A DNA stretch of 64,000 bases, taken from positions 62,001-126,000 of the forward strand of contig JAEZLP010000035.1 of the NCBI GenBank assembly GCA_023415235.1, in the 5' to 3' direction. Numbering within the stretch: position 1 is the first letter of the stretch; each line of letters starts with the position of its first letter. The position numbers and the translations under genes are program-made. This document shows positions 8,180-15,818 of the stretch, piece after piece. Origin of the DNA: Bacillota bacterium (GTDB lineage: Bacteria; Bacillota; Clostridia; Peptostreptococcales; Anaerovoracaceae). Below the pieces are notes generated by a model. The model searched no databases. It saw nothing but the letters and a program-made list of their open reading frames with translations, and was not told the origin of the DNA.

Positions 8180-8282
8180 CATCTTCCTTTCCAAAACGGG
8201 AGGCAAAGGGATTTCTCCCCATACCCTTCGGTTGACCGCCATAGCATTCGCCGTAGGTCGAATCAACTCGGAAAATGGATAT
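8180..8282 (-). promoter_or_regulatory. Moco-family riboswitch upstream of tupA
   Basis: The P1 stem CAUUUUCC/GGAAGAUG encloses UUCCGAGUUG, a P2 arm containing CUACGGCGAAUGCUAUGGCGG, AAGGGUAUGGG, a short P3, and the diagnostic GCCUCCCGUUUUGGAAAGGAAG. The arrangement matches the known Moco RNA. Its placement before a tungstate-uptake gene suggests sensing of the tungsten form of the cofactor (inference). Confidence 0.88.
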
Positions 8283-8294
8283 TCAATTAATATA

Positions 8295-8323
8295 ATCATA
8301 TCGTATTCGACAAAGGAAATCAA
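8295..8323 (-). promoter_or_regulatory. tupA promoter
   Basis: TTGATT (8323-8318), 17-bp spacer, TATGAT (8300-8295) on the minus strand. The expected start of transcription is only a few bases before the aptamer. Confidence 0.55.
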
Positions 8324-8360
8324 GCATAACTGCATAAGCCTTGTTTTCCTTTGATATAAC

Positions 8361-8395
8361 GGAGCCCTGCTCGATATGATGTCGAGCAGGGCTCC
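8361..8395. terminator. Strong hairpin downstream of the NCS1 permease gene
   Basis: 14-bp perfect stem GGAGCCCTGCTCGA / TCGAGCAGGGCTCC with a 7-nt loop. It sits after the leftward permease gene and before the tupA promoter. The T run (CCTTTTC) is on the plus side, so on the minus strand it is a terminator-like or RNA-stabilising hairpin without a U tail. Confidence 0.65.
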
Positions 8396-8444
8396 TTTTC
8401 GTTCAGAGCGCAGGTATGCCTGCTTTTTCTCTGATTTGATCTAT

Positions 8445-10025
8445 TTATCTCTTGGTCATTGCCTTTTCTTCTTCCTCAGAGATATAGGAGTTCATCGCAA
8501 ATTTCGGTGACTTCATCAAAAGCATGTATACGACGATACCTACGATAAAGGAGAAAATGTATCCGTTTGCTGCAATGTGATCGATGAGCGTGATCGGGCC
8601 TCCGTCGTAGAGCCAGACCGTATTTCCAAGGAGCGGCAGGATGAATGCTGCAACCCAGGCGATAATGGCCGCCCAGTTGATACCGTTCTTATACCAGTAT
8701 CTTCCCTGGTCGCCTGCAAATAATGCCGCAACGTCGATTCTTCTCTTTTTGGAGATATAGTAGTCCGCTACGAATACCGCTGCGATCGGAGCAAGGATGA
8801 TACCGTAGTTGTTCATCCATGTAAAGATGTATGCGGCACCTGATCCATAGATCCACCAGGGCTGGAATACGAAGACAGCAATAATACAGGTGATGATTAC
8901 GCCCTTCTTGTAGGAAATTCTTCTCGGGCTCAGATTGCTGAAGCCGTTTGCAGGAGCTACAACGTTGGCTGCTACGCAGGTCGTGATCGTTGCGCCTACA
9001 ACGCCGAGTGCGGCGATGAGAATTACAAAGGCATTATCAACATAGTAGAATACGTTGGTTGGGTCAAACATCGCTTCTCCCATAGTCAGCTTGGTGGCCT
9101 GTGCAAAGTATGCTCCAACAAATGCCATGGCAAACATCGGGATCGGAACGCCATACATCTGTCCCATGAACTGTACTCTCTGTGATTTCGCATATCTTGA
9201 AAAATCGGGGATGTTAAGCGCCATCGTCGCCCAGAAAGCAATATTACCTGTCAGGCAGGCTGCAAAGACATATACAATACCGCCGTTTGCCTCCAGCGCC
9301 GCCCAGTCATTGCCCTGCGCCATAACATCCAGCCATCCGTAGCCAGCGCCTTGTACCTGAGCGATGGACCAGGCTAATAACAGAGCGATAACGACGACCA
9401 GAATCGGAGAACCGATATTCTGGACCCATTTGATGTTTTCAAACCCGTTATAGGCGACCCAGAGTACAAAAGCCATAAATAAGAAGAATCCAACAACTTG
9501 TCCGACTACGACCGCGTCGTTTCCGGGCAGAGATATAGTAATGGTCGGGTCACTGAAAAACGGAATCACGATACCAAGAATGGCGGCAACGGCTCCTCCG
9601 CCTACCCAAGCCTGAACAGAGGTCCATCCGCAGGCTACCAGGCCTCTTGAAACAGCAGGGATATGTGCTCCGACTGATCCAAAAGTCAATCTTGCGAAAA
9701 TCGGGAACGGGATTCCGTATTTCGTTCCTGCGTGTGAATTCAACTGCATAGGAATCAGAATGATAAGGTTGCCCAATACAACGTTGAGTATCGCCATCCA
9801 TGGGGACAGTCCCAGAGCGATAGCCGCAGATGCAAGGGAAAGAGCCGGGATACAGATACACATACCGACCCAAAGTGCTGTAATGTTGTAGGTGGTCCAA
9901 GTTCTTTGATTGATCGAAGTAGGTTCAAGGTCTTTATTGTAGTACTTCGATCCGGTCAATTGGATACGGGCTTCTTCTGTGAGCTCATACAACCCGTTTC
10001 GCTCGACCTGAGTTAGAGTTGACAT
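8445..10025 (-). CDS. NCS1-family nucleobase/allantoin/hydantoin:cation symporter
   Basis: 526 residues with about twelve hydrophobic segments. The N terminus NKDLEPTSINQRTWTTYN, followed by ALWVGMCICIPALSLAS, is the characteristic entry of the NCS1 family (Mhp1, PucI, uracil/allantoin permeases), and GIPFPIFARLTFGSVG is also conserved. It imports a purine- or pyrimidine-related ring or hydantoin with Na+ or H+; the substrate cannot be told from the sequence. Start ATG 10025 follows CGGAGGTG. The gene is alone, with no catabolic enzyme next to it, but it carries a leader of about 300 nt with several hairpins. Confidence 0.9.
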   Translation of the reverse strand: MSTLTQVERNGLYELTEEARIQLTGSKYYNKDLEPTSINQRTWTTYNITALWVGMCICIPALSLASAAIALGLSPWMAILNVVLGNLIILIPMQLNSHAGTKYGIPFPIFARLTFGSVGAHIPAVSRGLVACGWTSVQAWVGGGAVAAILGIVIPFFSDPTITISLPGNDAVVVGQVVGFFLFMAFVLWVAYNGFENIKWVQNIGSPILVVVIALLLAWSIAQVQGAGYGWLDVMAQGNDWAALEANGGIVYVFAACLTGNIAFWATMALNIPDFSRYAKSQRVQFMGQMYGVPIPMFAMAFVGAYFAQATKLTMGEAMFDPTNVFYYVDNAFVILIAALGVVGATITTCVAANVVAPANGFSNLSPRRISYKKGVIITCIIAVFVFQPWWIYGSGAAYIFTWMNNYGIILAPIAAVFVADYYISKKRRIDVAALFAGDQGRYWYKNGINWAAIIAWVAAFILPLLGNTVWLYDGGPITLIDHIAANGYIFSFIVGIVVYMLLMKSPKFAMNSYISEEEEKAMTKR

Positions 10026-10070
10026 AAAAACACCTCCGTTTAATGATAAAACTCCATTATTGCATACAGA

Positions 10071-10231
10071 ACTCCCCTGCTCAGGTCAGCTCGGAGCCAA
10101 TTGAGCCGTCCAAGCAGGAGGTTCCGGAGAATCTAAGCTACCTTAGATTTTGCTGCTTACTTTGTTGTAATAATCTTACACCTTCGGGTGTTCCGCAAAT
10201 GACAGGCGCCTCGCATCATCTGAGGGATGTC
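10071..10231 (-). promoter_or_regulatory. Structured leader of the NCS1 permease gene, class not recognised
   Basis: Reading 5' to 3' on the minus strand there are four successive hairpins. They are GACA..UGUC with an inner CCUC/GAGG (10231-10201), ACACC-CGAA-GGUGU (10191-10178), AUCUAAG-GUAG-CUUAGAU (10150-10133), and a long arm CUCC..CCUGCU / AGCAGG..GGAG (10128-10071) enclosing GGCUC/GAGCU. No T-box, purine, SAM, cobalamin or THF signature was found. It may be a riboswitch or protein-bound leader; this is inference from fold potential only. Confidence 0.45.
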
Positions 10232-10316
10232 AAAGTACACAGTTTTCATCTGGTATTGCTTGGTTATGAATTCTCAGTTATTATTCTATCCGCTTTATTC
10301 GGATTTACATCAAGCC

Positions 10317-10356
10317 AAAAAAAACCACAACTGTAAACTATGGGTTTACAGTTGTG
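10317..10356 (-). terminator. Terminator of the MerR-type regulator gene
   Basis: Stem CACAACTGTAAAC / GTTTACAGTTGTG with a 5-nt loop, followed on the minus strand by eight T. It lies 30 bp past the stop of the upstream regulator gene. Confidence 0.85.
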
Positions 10357-10385
10357 AAATTTTTGTCGAAACAATAACCTATTAT

Positions 10386-11636
10386 CTACCGTTTGCCCGA
10401 CTTGCCCGCGGAGGCCATATACCCGCATACTTCCAGAGTTTCTCCGACTACGTTGTGCGGATGCGGCTCATCATCGGTGATGGTCTCCCCGATGGTCTTT
10501 TCCTCCGTTATATGCATGCCGTTGGCGGACCAGCTATATTTCAATCCGCTCATGGTCATTTTCTCTGGGTTGAAGTCCGGATGCATCTGCTTAAAGCTAT
10601 GCAGCATTTTCGGCGCCTTGTGGTACTTCGTAAATACTCCGAAGACCCTCCCGGTATATTTCAATAGGGCTGCCAGTGCTCCGGTCCCAAAATCGTTATA
10701 TACAAACAGGGAATTGACCGTGGAATAATCATCGATGTAAATATCCACGCTGTGCTTTTTCACCGGAATCCGACTGGGAGTTCCGGCGATAAAAACCAGA
10801 TTATAGCAATTTCTGGATTGAAAATACTGCTGCATCTTGCGGATCCGTTTTCTGGATGGATCCACGAAAATATAGATGCTGTCGGGATCTAGCCTGTCAA
10901 GATATTTCAGCATAAAATTGAAAGAGAACGGTCCTGCCATAACGGTCTGCGGGGCATCCGCCCTTCCGCCGACCTGATTATAAAGCCATAAGTAGGTTTT
11001 TTCCAGCAGCGCCCTGTAGGACGGGCTGAATTCATCCATCATGGAGATGACGGAATCTACATTTTCAAACGCCTTCAAAGGAGAATCCTCCACGGATTCC
11101 TCACATTGAATCATGCCGCCGCTGATCAGAGCATGATAGCCGCACTCGCACAAAAGCTCCCCGTCATATACATAGCCGGCGGAGAGACTGGCCGAGTCCA
11201 GTCTAAGGGTTTTTCCGCAATCCGGACAGTATAAATAGGAAAGAAATGCAAATGGGATTCCCTGCTCCACGGAATCGCTTTTGCAGTCGGAGAACATGCT
11301 TTCCAGATCTTCCTCCAGAAGCTGCAGGCAGCGTCCGATATCTTCCTGCTCTGCAAGCAATTCCTTTTTTTTCTGATTCATAATATCAGTCCAAGCTTTT
11401 GCAGATCCTTCGTCTCTGAGACGGGAGGCTTTTTCAAGAAAAAAAAGTTCCCGTATCTGATCTAAAGAAAACCGGCACTCCTTGTATCTCAACAATTTTT
11501 TTATGTCATCCCCGCATTCTTTTCCGAAATCATATTGATCCTTCTTTTTGCCAGGCACCAGCAAACCTTGATTGATATAGTACCGTACGGCGCTGGTGCT
11601 TAAGCCGTACTTTTTTGCAAACTCGCTGATCCTCAT
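10386..11636 (-). CDS. MerR-type regulator with zinc ribbon and methyltransferase-like C-terminal domain
   Basis: About 416 residues from ATG 11636, chosen because GAGG lies 7 bp upstream; an in-frame ATG at 11678 would add 14 residues. Residues 1-70 are a MerR winged helix (MRISEFAKKYGLSTSAVRYY). A coiled coil of about 50-60 residues follows. Next comes a treble-clef or ribbon with CPDCG and CECG about 28 residues apart. The remaining 220 residues look like a degenerate class I methyltransferase fold: IYIFVDPSRKRIRKMQ resembles motif II, and FIAGTPSRIPVKKHSVDIYI the acidic/proline motif before strand 4. No intact glycine-rich motif I is seen, so it may bind a ligand rather than methylate. 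It reads toward the permease gene but is separated from it by a terminator. Preceded by a phased 10-bp repeat. Target unknown. Confidence 0.75.
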   Translation of the reverse strand: MRISEFAKKYGLSTSAVRYYINQGLLVPGKKKDQYDFGKECGDDIKKLLRYKECRFSLDQIRELFFLEKASRLRDEGSAKAWTDIMNQKKKELLAEQEDIGRCLQLLEEDLESMFSDCKSDSVEQGIPFAFLSYLYCPDCGKTLRLDSASLSAGYVYDGELLCECGYHALISGGMIQCEESVEDSPLKAFENVDSVISMMDEFSPSYRALLEKTYLWLYNQVGGRADAPQTVMAGPFSFNFMLKYLDRLDPDSIYIFVDPSRKRIRKMQQYFQSRNCYNLVFIAGTPSRIPVKKHSVDIYIDDYSTVNSLFVYNDFGTGALAALLKYTGRVFGVFTKYHKAPKMLHSFKQMHPDFNPEKMTMSGLKYSWSANGMHITEEKTIGETITDDEPHPHNVVGETLEVCGYMASAGKSGKR

Positions 11637-11680
11637 ATCATTACCTCGCTTTAACTTTAGGTTTCCCCCATCTAACATAT

Positions 11681-11730
11681 CATATCCCGTTAAATCCCGT
11701 CAAATCTCGTTATATCCCTTCATATCCCGC
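11681..11730. repeat. Five tandem 10-bp units upstream of the MerR-type gene
   Basis: Five consecutive units of consensus YAWATCCCGT (minus strand ACGGGATWTR) with exactly 10-bp spacing, that is one per helical turn. They start 45 bp upstream of the chosen start codon. Units: CATATCCCGT, TAAATCCCGT, CAAATCTCGT, TATATCCCTT, CATATCCCGC. Face-aligned sites suggest a multi-copy operator, perhaps for autoregulation (inference). Confidence 0.8.
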
Positions 11731-11746
11731 CGGAATAATTCCATTG

Positions 11747-11778
11747 AAAAGCAGCAGACTCTTTAGCCTGCCGCTTTT
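11747..11778 (-). terminator. Probable terminator of the fab operon
   Basis: Imperfect hairpin AAAAGCGGCAGGCT / AGTCTGCTGCTTTT on the minus strand, ending in a T run within the stem. It lies 30 bp past the last gene of the fab operon. Confidence 0.6.
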
Positions 11779-11809
11779 CCTATCATTCTAAAGGAGATTA
11801 GAATGGTGC

Positions 11810-13321
11810 TTATGAAGTCAGTTCCCGGAATATATCTACCACCTTTTCAATTTTCGTTGCGCGGTATGCGTTGCTCCCCGAAAAGACAAGCCCGTGCTCC
11901 ACGTCTCCCTTTGCAGCGTTGATCAGCGCCTGTGTGATACAGTAGGGCGCTTCCTCCGATTTGCAGGGAATAAGACATCGGTTGCACTTCTCAGGCGGTA
12001 TCCTTCCGTCTTCCACCCGGTCGGTAAACGGTGTTCGGATGGCTCTTCCAGGCATGCCCACCGGGCTCTTGATGACCACCAGGTCTTCCTCCCGCGCATC
12101 CAGATACGCCTGCTTAAATCTTGGATGGACGTCACATTCCTCTGTGGTCACAAATCTTGTACCCAGCTGAACCGCATCGGCCCCATATGCCAGCGCTTTT
12201 TGAACGTCTTCCTTTGTATAGATCCCGCCTGCTACGATGAGAGGGCAATCCTGAAGATCCTCGATCTCCTCTTTGATTTCCATGATCGTCTCGTAAAAAT
12301 GCTCCTGGGCGTCTTCCAGCTGCTCTTCCTTAAAGCCCAAGTGTCCGCCTGCCAGCGGCCCTTCAAAGAGAATGGCGTCAGGAACCCGGTTGTACTTTTT
12401 CGTCCAGCTTTTGATAATCAATGCTGCGGCTCTTGCAGACGACACGATGGGCACAATCTTTACTTTGCTGTTTTTCACCAGTCCGGGCAGCGCTGTGGGC
12501 AGTCCCGCGCCGGAAATGATCATATCGACTCCCGCCTCCACTGCGGCTTCCACAAATTCATCGTAGTTCCTGCTGGCGCACATGATATTTACAGCGATCA
12601 GCCCCTTCTCCGGAATGTCTTTGACGGCTTCCTTCGCTTCCTTGATATTCCTTTTCAAAGCCCGAATATTGGCTTCCTTGGGATTTGTATAAAAATCCGG
12701 CTCGTTGAATCCGATCTGAGCAGCGGAAATAACGCCTACCCCGCCGCACTTTGCAACAGCGGAGGCCATCCCGGACAGGGACACCCCGATCCCCATGCCT
12801 CCCTGAAAGATGGGCACCGGTATGGTGAGATCCCCCATTATAATGGGCACCAGCTTAATAGGGGCGTTTCCCTTTATCGCCTTGATTCGCTGTCTTTTAA
12901 AGAAGTCGTGAAGATTATCAAGGGACTGGAGAAGAATAGCCTGCTCCTTCTCATTGAGCTCCGCCAATACGTCATTGATCATATTGCGGTGAAATTCTTC
13001 ATGCTCTCTTACCGCCTCGACCCCTTCCTCTGTCAACTCGATCTTGACGATCCTCCGGTCCTCGGGCACACGGAATCGGTTGACATATTTTTTATCCACC
13101 AGCTTGTTGATCGCGGTCGTCAGTGTGCTGACGCTGATTTTCAGATTTGTCGCCACCTGGGTCATGGTCTTTGCCTTCCCCGCTCCGATGGCAGCCAGCG
13201 TATGCACTTCCGTAATGGAAAGGTTGTGCCTGGAGGAATTCCTGATAGCGTCCTCTTCCATTTTCAACACGCTGTTAAACAGGCTTACCAGTATTGTATT
13301 AAGTTTTTTTGTGATATCCAT
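11810..13321 (-). CDS. MarR (FabT-like) regulator fused to a FabK/nitronate-monooxygenase-type flavoprotein
   Basis: 503 residues from ATG 13321, chosen because AGGAGAG lies just upstream; ATG 13348 would overlap fabZ by 17 bp. Residues 1 to about 145 are a MarR winged-helix domain: the SITEVHTLAAIG helix, the recognition segment ISVSTLTTAINKLVDK, and the wing PEDRRIVKIELTEEG. Residues about 150-503 are a TIM-barrel FMN enzyme: VPIFQGGMGIGVS, GAGLPTALPGL, GPLAGGHLGF with the catalytic-type His, VAGGIY, and GADAVQLGTRFV. There is a cysteine cluster (CNRCLIPC) near the C terminus. No stop or frameshift separates the halves. It is the last gene of the fab operon, where MarR-type FabT and FabK normally occur as separate proteins. 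It probably represses the operon and senses a flavin-, NADH- or acyl-linked state (inference). Confidence 0.88.
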   Translation of the reverse strand: MDITKKLNTILVSLFNSVLKMEEDAIRNSSRHNLSITEVHTLAAIGAGKAKTMTQVATNLKISVSTLTTAINKLVDKKYVNRFRVPEDRRIVKIELTEEGVEAVREHEEFHRNMINDVLAELNEKEQAILLQSLDNLHDFFKRQRIKAIKGNAPIKLVPIIMGDLTIPVPIFQGGMGIGVSLSGMASAVAKCGGVGVISAAQIGFNEPDFYTNPKEANIRALKRNIKEAKEAVKDIPEKGLIAVNIMCASRNYDEFVEAAVEAGVDMIISGAGLPTALPGLVKNSKVKIVPIVSSARAAALIIKSWTKKYNRVPDAILFEGPLAGGHLGFKEEQLEDAQEHFYETIMEIKEEIEDLQDCPLIVAGGIYTKEDVQKALAYGADAVQLGTRFVTTEECDVHPRFKQAYLDAREEDLVVIKSPVGMPGRAIRTPFTDRVEDGRIPPEKCNRCLIPCKSEEAPYCITQALINAAKGDVEHGLVFSGSNAYRATKIEKVVDIFRELTS

Positions 13322-13331
13322 GCCTGCTCTC

Positions 13332-13760
13332 CTATGATCCGATGGCAAACATAATCTCGCATTCGCATGCGATTTTATCTCCCAAATATGCTTTTGCGTT
13401 CCCGTATCCGGCCTTGCTCCTAAGGCGTGTCATTTCCACTTCCAGGCGAAGGGTATCGCCGGGAACAACCTTTTGTCGAAACTTTGCCTCCTTGATGCCG
13501 CCGAAATATGCAATCTTGCCGCGGTGCTCTTCCATGGAAAGAATCGCTACCGCTCCTGCCTGAGCAAGGGCTTCGATGATCAGTACCCCGGGCATGACCT
13601 TTTCCTGCGGAAAATGCCCCTGAAAATAGTATTCATCGGCCCTGACGTATTTCATGGCAACAACCCGGGATCCCACTTCCAACTCAACAACCTCATCGAT
13701 GAGAAGAAAAGGATCTCTGTGGGGAAGTATCTCTTTTATCTGCTCTTTCTCTAATTTCAC
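13332..13760 (-). CDS. fabZ: 3-hydroxyacyl-ACP dehydratase FabZ
   Basis: 142 residues, hot-dog fold. It dehydrates 3-hydroxyacyl-ACP in the elongation cycle. LPHRDPFLLIDEV (N-terminal substrate segment) and the catalytic helix region GHFPQEKVMPGVLIIEALAQAG carry the active His and Glu. The start is GTG, overlapping the fabF stop as GTGA, which suggests translational coupling. Confidence 0.95.
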   Translation of the reverse strand: MKLEKEQIKEILPHRDPFLLIDEVVELEVGSRVVAMKYVRADEYYFQGHFPQEKVMPGVLIIEALAQAGAVAILSMEEHRGKIAYFGGIKEAKFRQKVVPGDTLRLEVEMTRLRSKAGYGNAKAYLGDKIACECEIMFAIGS

Positions 13761-14992
13761 TTTTCAAACCTCTTCAACAAAATCGTTCCGTTATGGCCAC
13801 CAAAACCCAGCGAATTTGACAGGGTATAGACAAGCTCCTGCTTCCTCGCCGTATGGGGAACGTAATCCAAATCCAGCTCCTCGTCGGGAACCTGAAGATT
13901 GATTGTGGGAGGAATCACGCCGTCCACTATGGCGTTTACGCAGACTATGGCTTCCACCACGCCGGCGGCTCCCAAAAGATGTCCGGTCATGCTCTTTGTA
14001 GAGCTTACCGGGATTTTGTAGGCTGCGTCTCCAAACACTTTCTTGATGGCTCTGGTTTCAAACAGATCATTATATGGAGTCCCGGTTCCGTGGGCGTTGA
14101 TGTAGCTCACTTCCTCCGGTCTGATCCCTGCTTCCTCGATGGCCATTGCCATCGCTTTCGCCGCTCCGGTTCCTTCCGGCGACGGCATTGTAATATGATG
14201 GGCGTCACAGGTGGTTCCGTATCCGACTACCTCGGCGTAGATCCTTGCGCCTCTGGCTGCGGCATGCTCATATTCCTCAAGAATTACGATGCCGGCTCCC
14301 TCTCCCATGACAAAGCCGTCTCTTTCCTTGTCAAAGGGCGTGGAGCAGCGGTTGGGGTCTTCTCTTGTGGACAGGGCCGTCATATTGGCAAATCCGGAAA
14401 AGCAGACCGGAGCAAAGGGCGCTTCGGAGGCTCCCGCGATCACTGCGTCGGCGTAGCCGTGCTTAATGGAACGGAAGGCTTCGCCGATGGCGTGGGTCCC
14501 CGTCGCGCAAGCGGTAACAAGTCCAAGGCAACTGCCCGTAGCCTGGCATGCAATTGCAATATTGCCGGCCAGGATGTTGCCGATCACCGATGTGACAAGA
14601 AAGGGAGAAACTCTGGATATGGTCCCTTTTTCCGCTGCTTTGCCAGTTTCTTCCTCCAGTGTCATGATGCCGCCGATTCCCGAGCCTACCAGAATGCTCA
14701 GCCTGTCGGAATCGATGTTTTCTCCGCTGACAAGGCCGCTGTCTGCTATGGCTTCCAGCGCTGCCGTGACGCCGTACTGGGAGTACAGATCGCTTCGTCT
14801 GGCTTCCTTTTTGTCATGGAAGACAAAGTCCCTGACCTCTCCGCCGTTCTTGGCTTTCTGCACATCTGGATCAAAATGGGTAATCCTTGCGATGCCATTT
14901 TTCCCTGCTTTTATTCCTTCCCAGAAGTCTTTTACATTATTACCGAGAGGAGTTACCGCTCCCATTCCTGTAATTACTACTCTTCTATTCAT
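13757..14992 (-). CDS. fabF: 3-oxoacyl-ACP synthase II FabF
   Basis: 411 residues, a typical condensing enzyme. It elongates acyl-ACP with malonyl-ACP. The Cys-His-His triad is present in VTACATGTHAIGEA, INAHGTGTPYND and STKSMTGHLLGAAG. It opens with MNRRVVITGMGAVTPLG. Located after fabG (81-bp gap) and overlapping fabZ by 4 bp. In many Firmicutes an acpP gene sits next to fabF; none is present in the gap. Confidence 0.96.
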   Translation of the reverse strand: MNRRVVITGMGAVTPLGNNVKDFWEGIKAGKNGIARITHFDPDVQKAKNGGEVRDFVFHDKKEARRSDLYSQYGVTAALEAIADSGLVSGENIDSDRLSILVGSGIGGIMTLEEETGKAAEKGTISRVSPFLVTSVIGNILAGNIAIACQATGSCLGLVTACATGTHAIGEAFRSIKHGYADAVIAGASEAPFAPVCFSGFANMTALSTREDPNRCSTPFDKERDGFVMGEGAGIVILEEYEHAAARGARIYAEVVGYGTTCDAHHITMPSPEGTGAAKAMAMAIEEAGIRPEEVSYINAHGTGTPYNDLFETRAIKKVFGDAAYKIPVSSTKSMTGHLLGAAGVVEAIVCVNAIVDGVIPPTINLQVPDEELDLDYVPHTARKQELVYTLSNSLGFGGHNGTILLKRFEK

Positions 14993-15073
14993 ACTGATCC
15001 TCTTTCTTCTTGATTCTATCCAATCTGTTGCAATCGGGCCGCAATCAAAGGATTGCCGGTATTGACCCTCTTT

Positions 15074-15814
15074 CTAAATGGACATTCCGCCGTCCACTCC
15101 GATTACCTGTCCGGTAATATAGGAGGCCTTGTCGGAAGCCAGGAAAGCCACGGCGTCGGCCACATCGGAGGCCTTTCCCGTTCTCCCCAGGCTGATGGCG
15201 TCCAGCATTCCTTTCTTTTGGTCTTCCGTAAGCAAATCCGTCATATCGGTTTCTATGAAGCCCGGCGCAACCGCATTGACCGTTATGCCCCTTCTGCCAA
15301 GCTCCTTGGCGGCGGACAAGGTCATGCCGATGATGCCCGCCTTGGAGGCGCTGTAGTTGACCTGGCCTGCATTGCCCCGCACGCCTACGATGGAGGAAAT
15401 GTTGATAATCCTACCGTATTTCTGCTTGATCATCACCGATGCGGCGGTATTCAGAAAATAGAAGCTGCCGCTCAGGTTTGCCTTGATCACTTCATCAAAA
15501 TCGGTCGGCGTCATTCTCATCATCAGCTTGTCTTTTGTAATCCCCGCGTTGTTAACCAGGATATCGATTTTTCCGAACAGCTCCTTCGCAAGCTTTACCG
15601 CTTCTTCCGCATGAGCCGGATCGGATACGTCTCCCTTTGCCAGCTCCACCTTCGTTCCGTATTTCGCCAGTTCCTCCGCCGTCTTTTTTGCCGCTTCGTC
15701 GTTGCTTCGGTAGCACAGAAGCACATCCGCTCCCTGCCTGCAGAATTCCTCTGCAATGGCTTTACCGATTCCCCGCACTCCGCCGGTTATCACCGCACTT
15801 TTTCCTTTCAGCAT
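15074..15814 (-). CDS. fabG: 3-oxoacyl-ACP reductase FabG
   Basis: 246-residue short-chain dehydrogenase that reduces 3-oxoacyl-ACP with NADPH. GGVRGIGKAIAE is the cofactor loop, NNAG the structural motif, and the Ser-Tyr-Lys set lies in INISSIVG and YSASKAG. The C terminus GQVIGVDGGMSI is typical. It begins 4 bp after fabD. Confidence 0.96.
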   Translation of the reverse strand: MLKGKSAVITGGVRGIGKAIAEEFCRQGADVLLCYRSNDEAAKKTAEELAKYGTKVELAKGDVSDPAHAEEAVKLAKELFGKIDILVNNAGITKDKLMMRMTPTDFDEVIKANLSGSFYFLNTAASVMIKQKYGRIINISSIVGVRGNAGQVNYSASKAGIIGMTLSAAKELGRRGITVNAVAPGFIETDMTDLLTEDQKKGMLDAISLGRTGKASDVADAVAFLASDKASYITGQVIGVDGGMSI

Positions 15815-15818
15815 CGTT

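Noticed and set aside
8126..8335. 69-codon minus-strand frame before tupA
   Set aside because: It covers the riboswitch aptamer and terminator almost exactly and has no ribosome site.
10071..10231. Glycine riboswitch before the NCS1 permease
   Set aside because: A CCGAAGG-like piece and a GGACGG piece occur, but the CUCUCAGG core and overall order do not fit.
11894..13354. 486-codon plus-strand open frame
   Set aside because: It is the mirror of the MarR-FabK gene; it lacks a ribosome site and recognisable motifs, while the minus-strand frame has full domain signatures.
14993..15073. Possible acpP between fabG and fabF
   Set aside because: The 81-bp gap is too short for acyl carrier protein and no DSL motif is present in any frame nearby.
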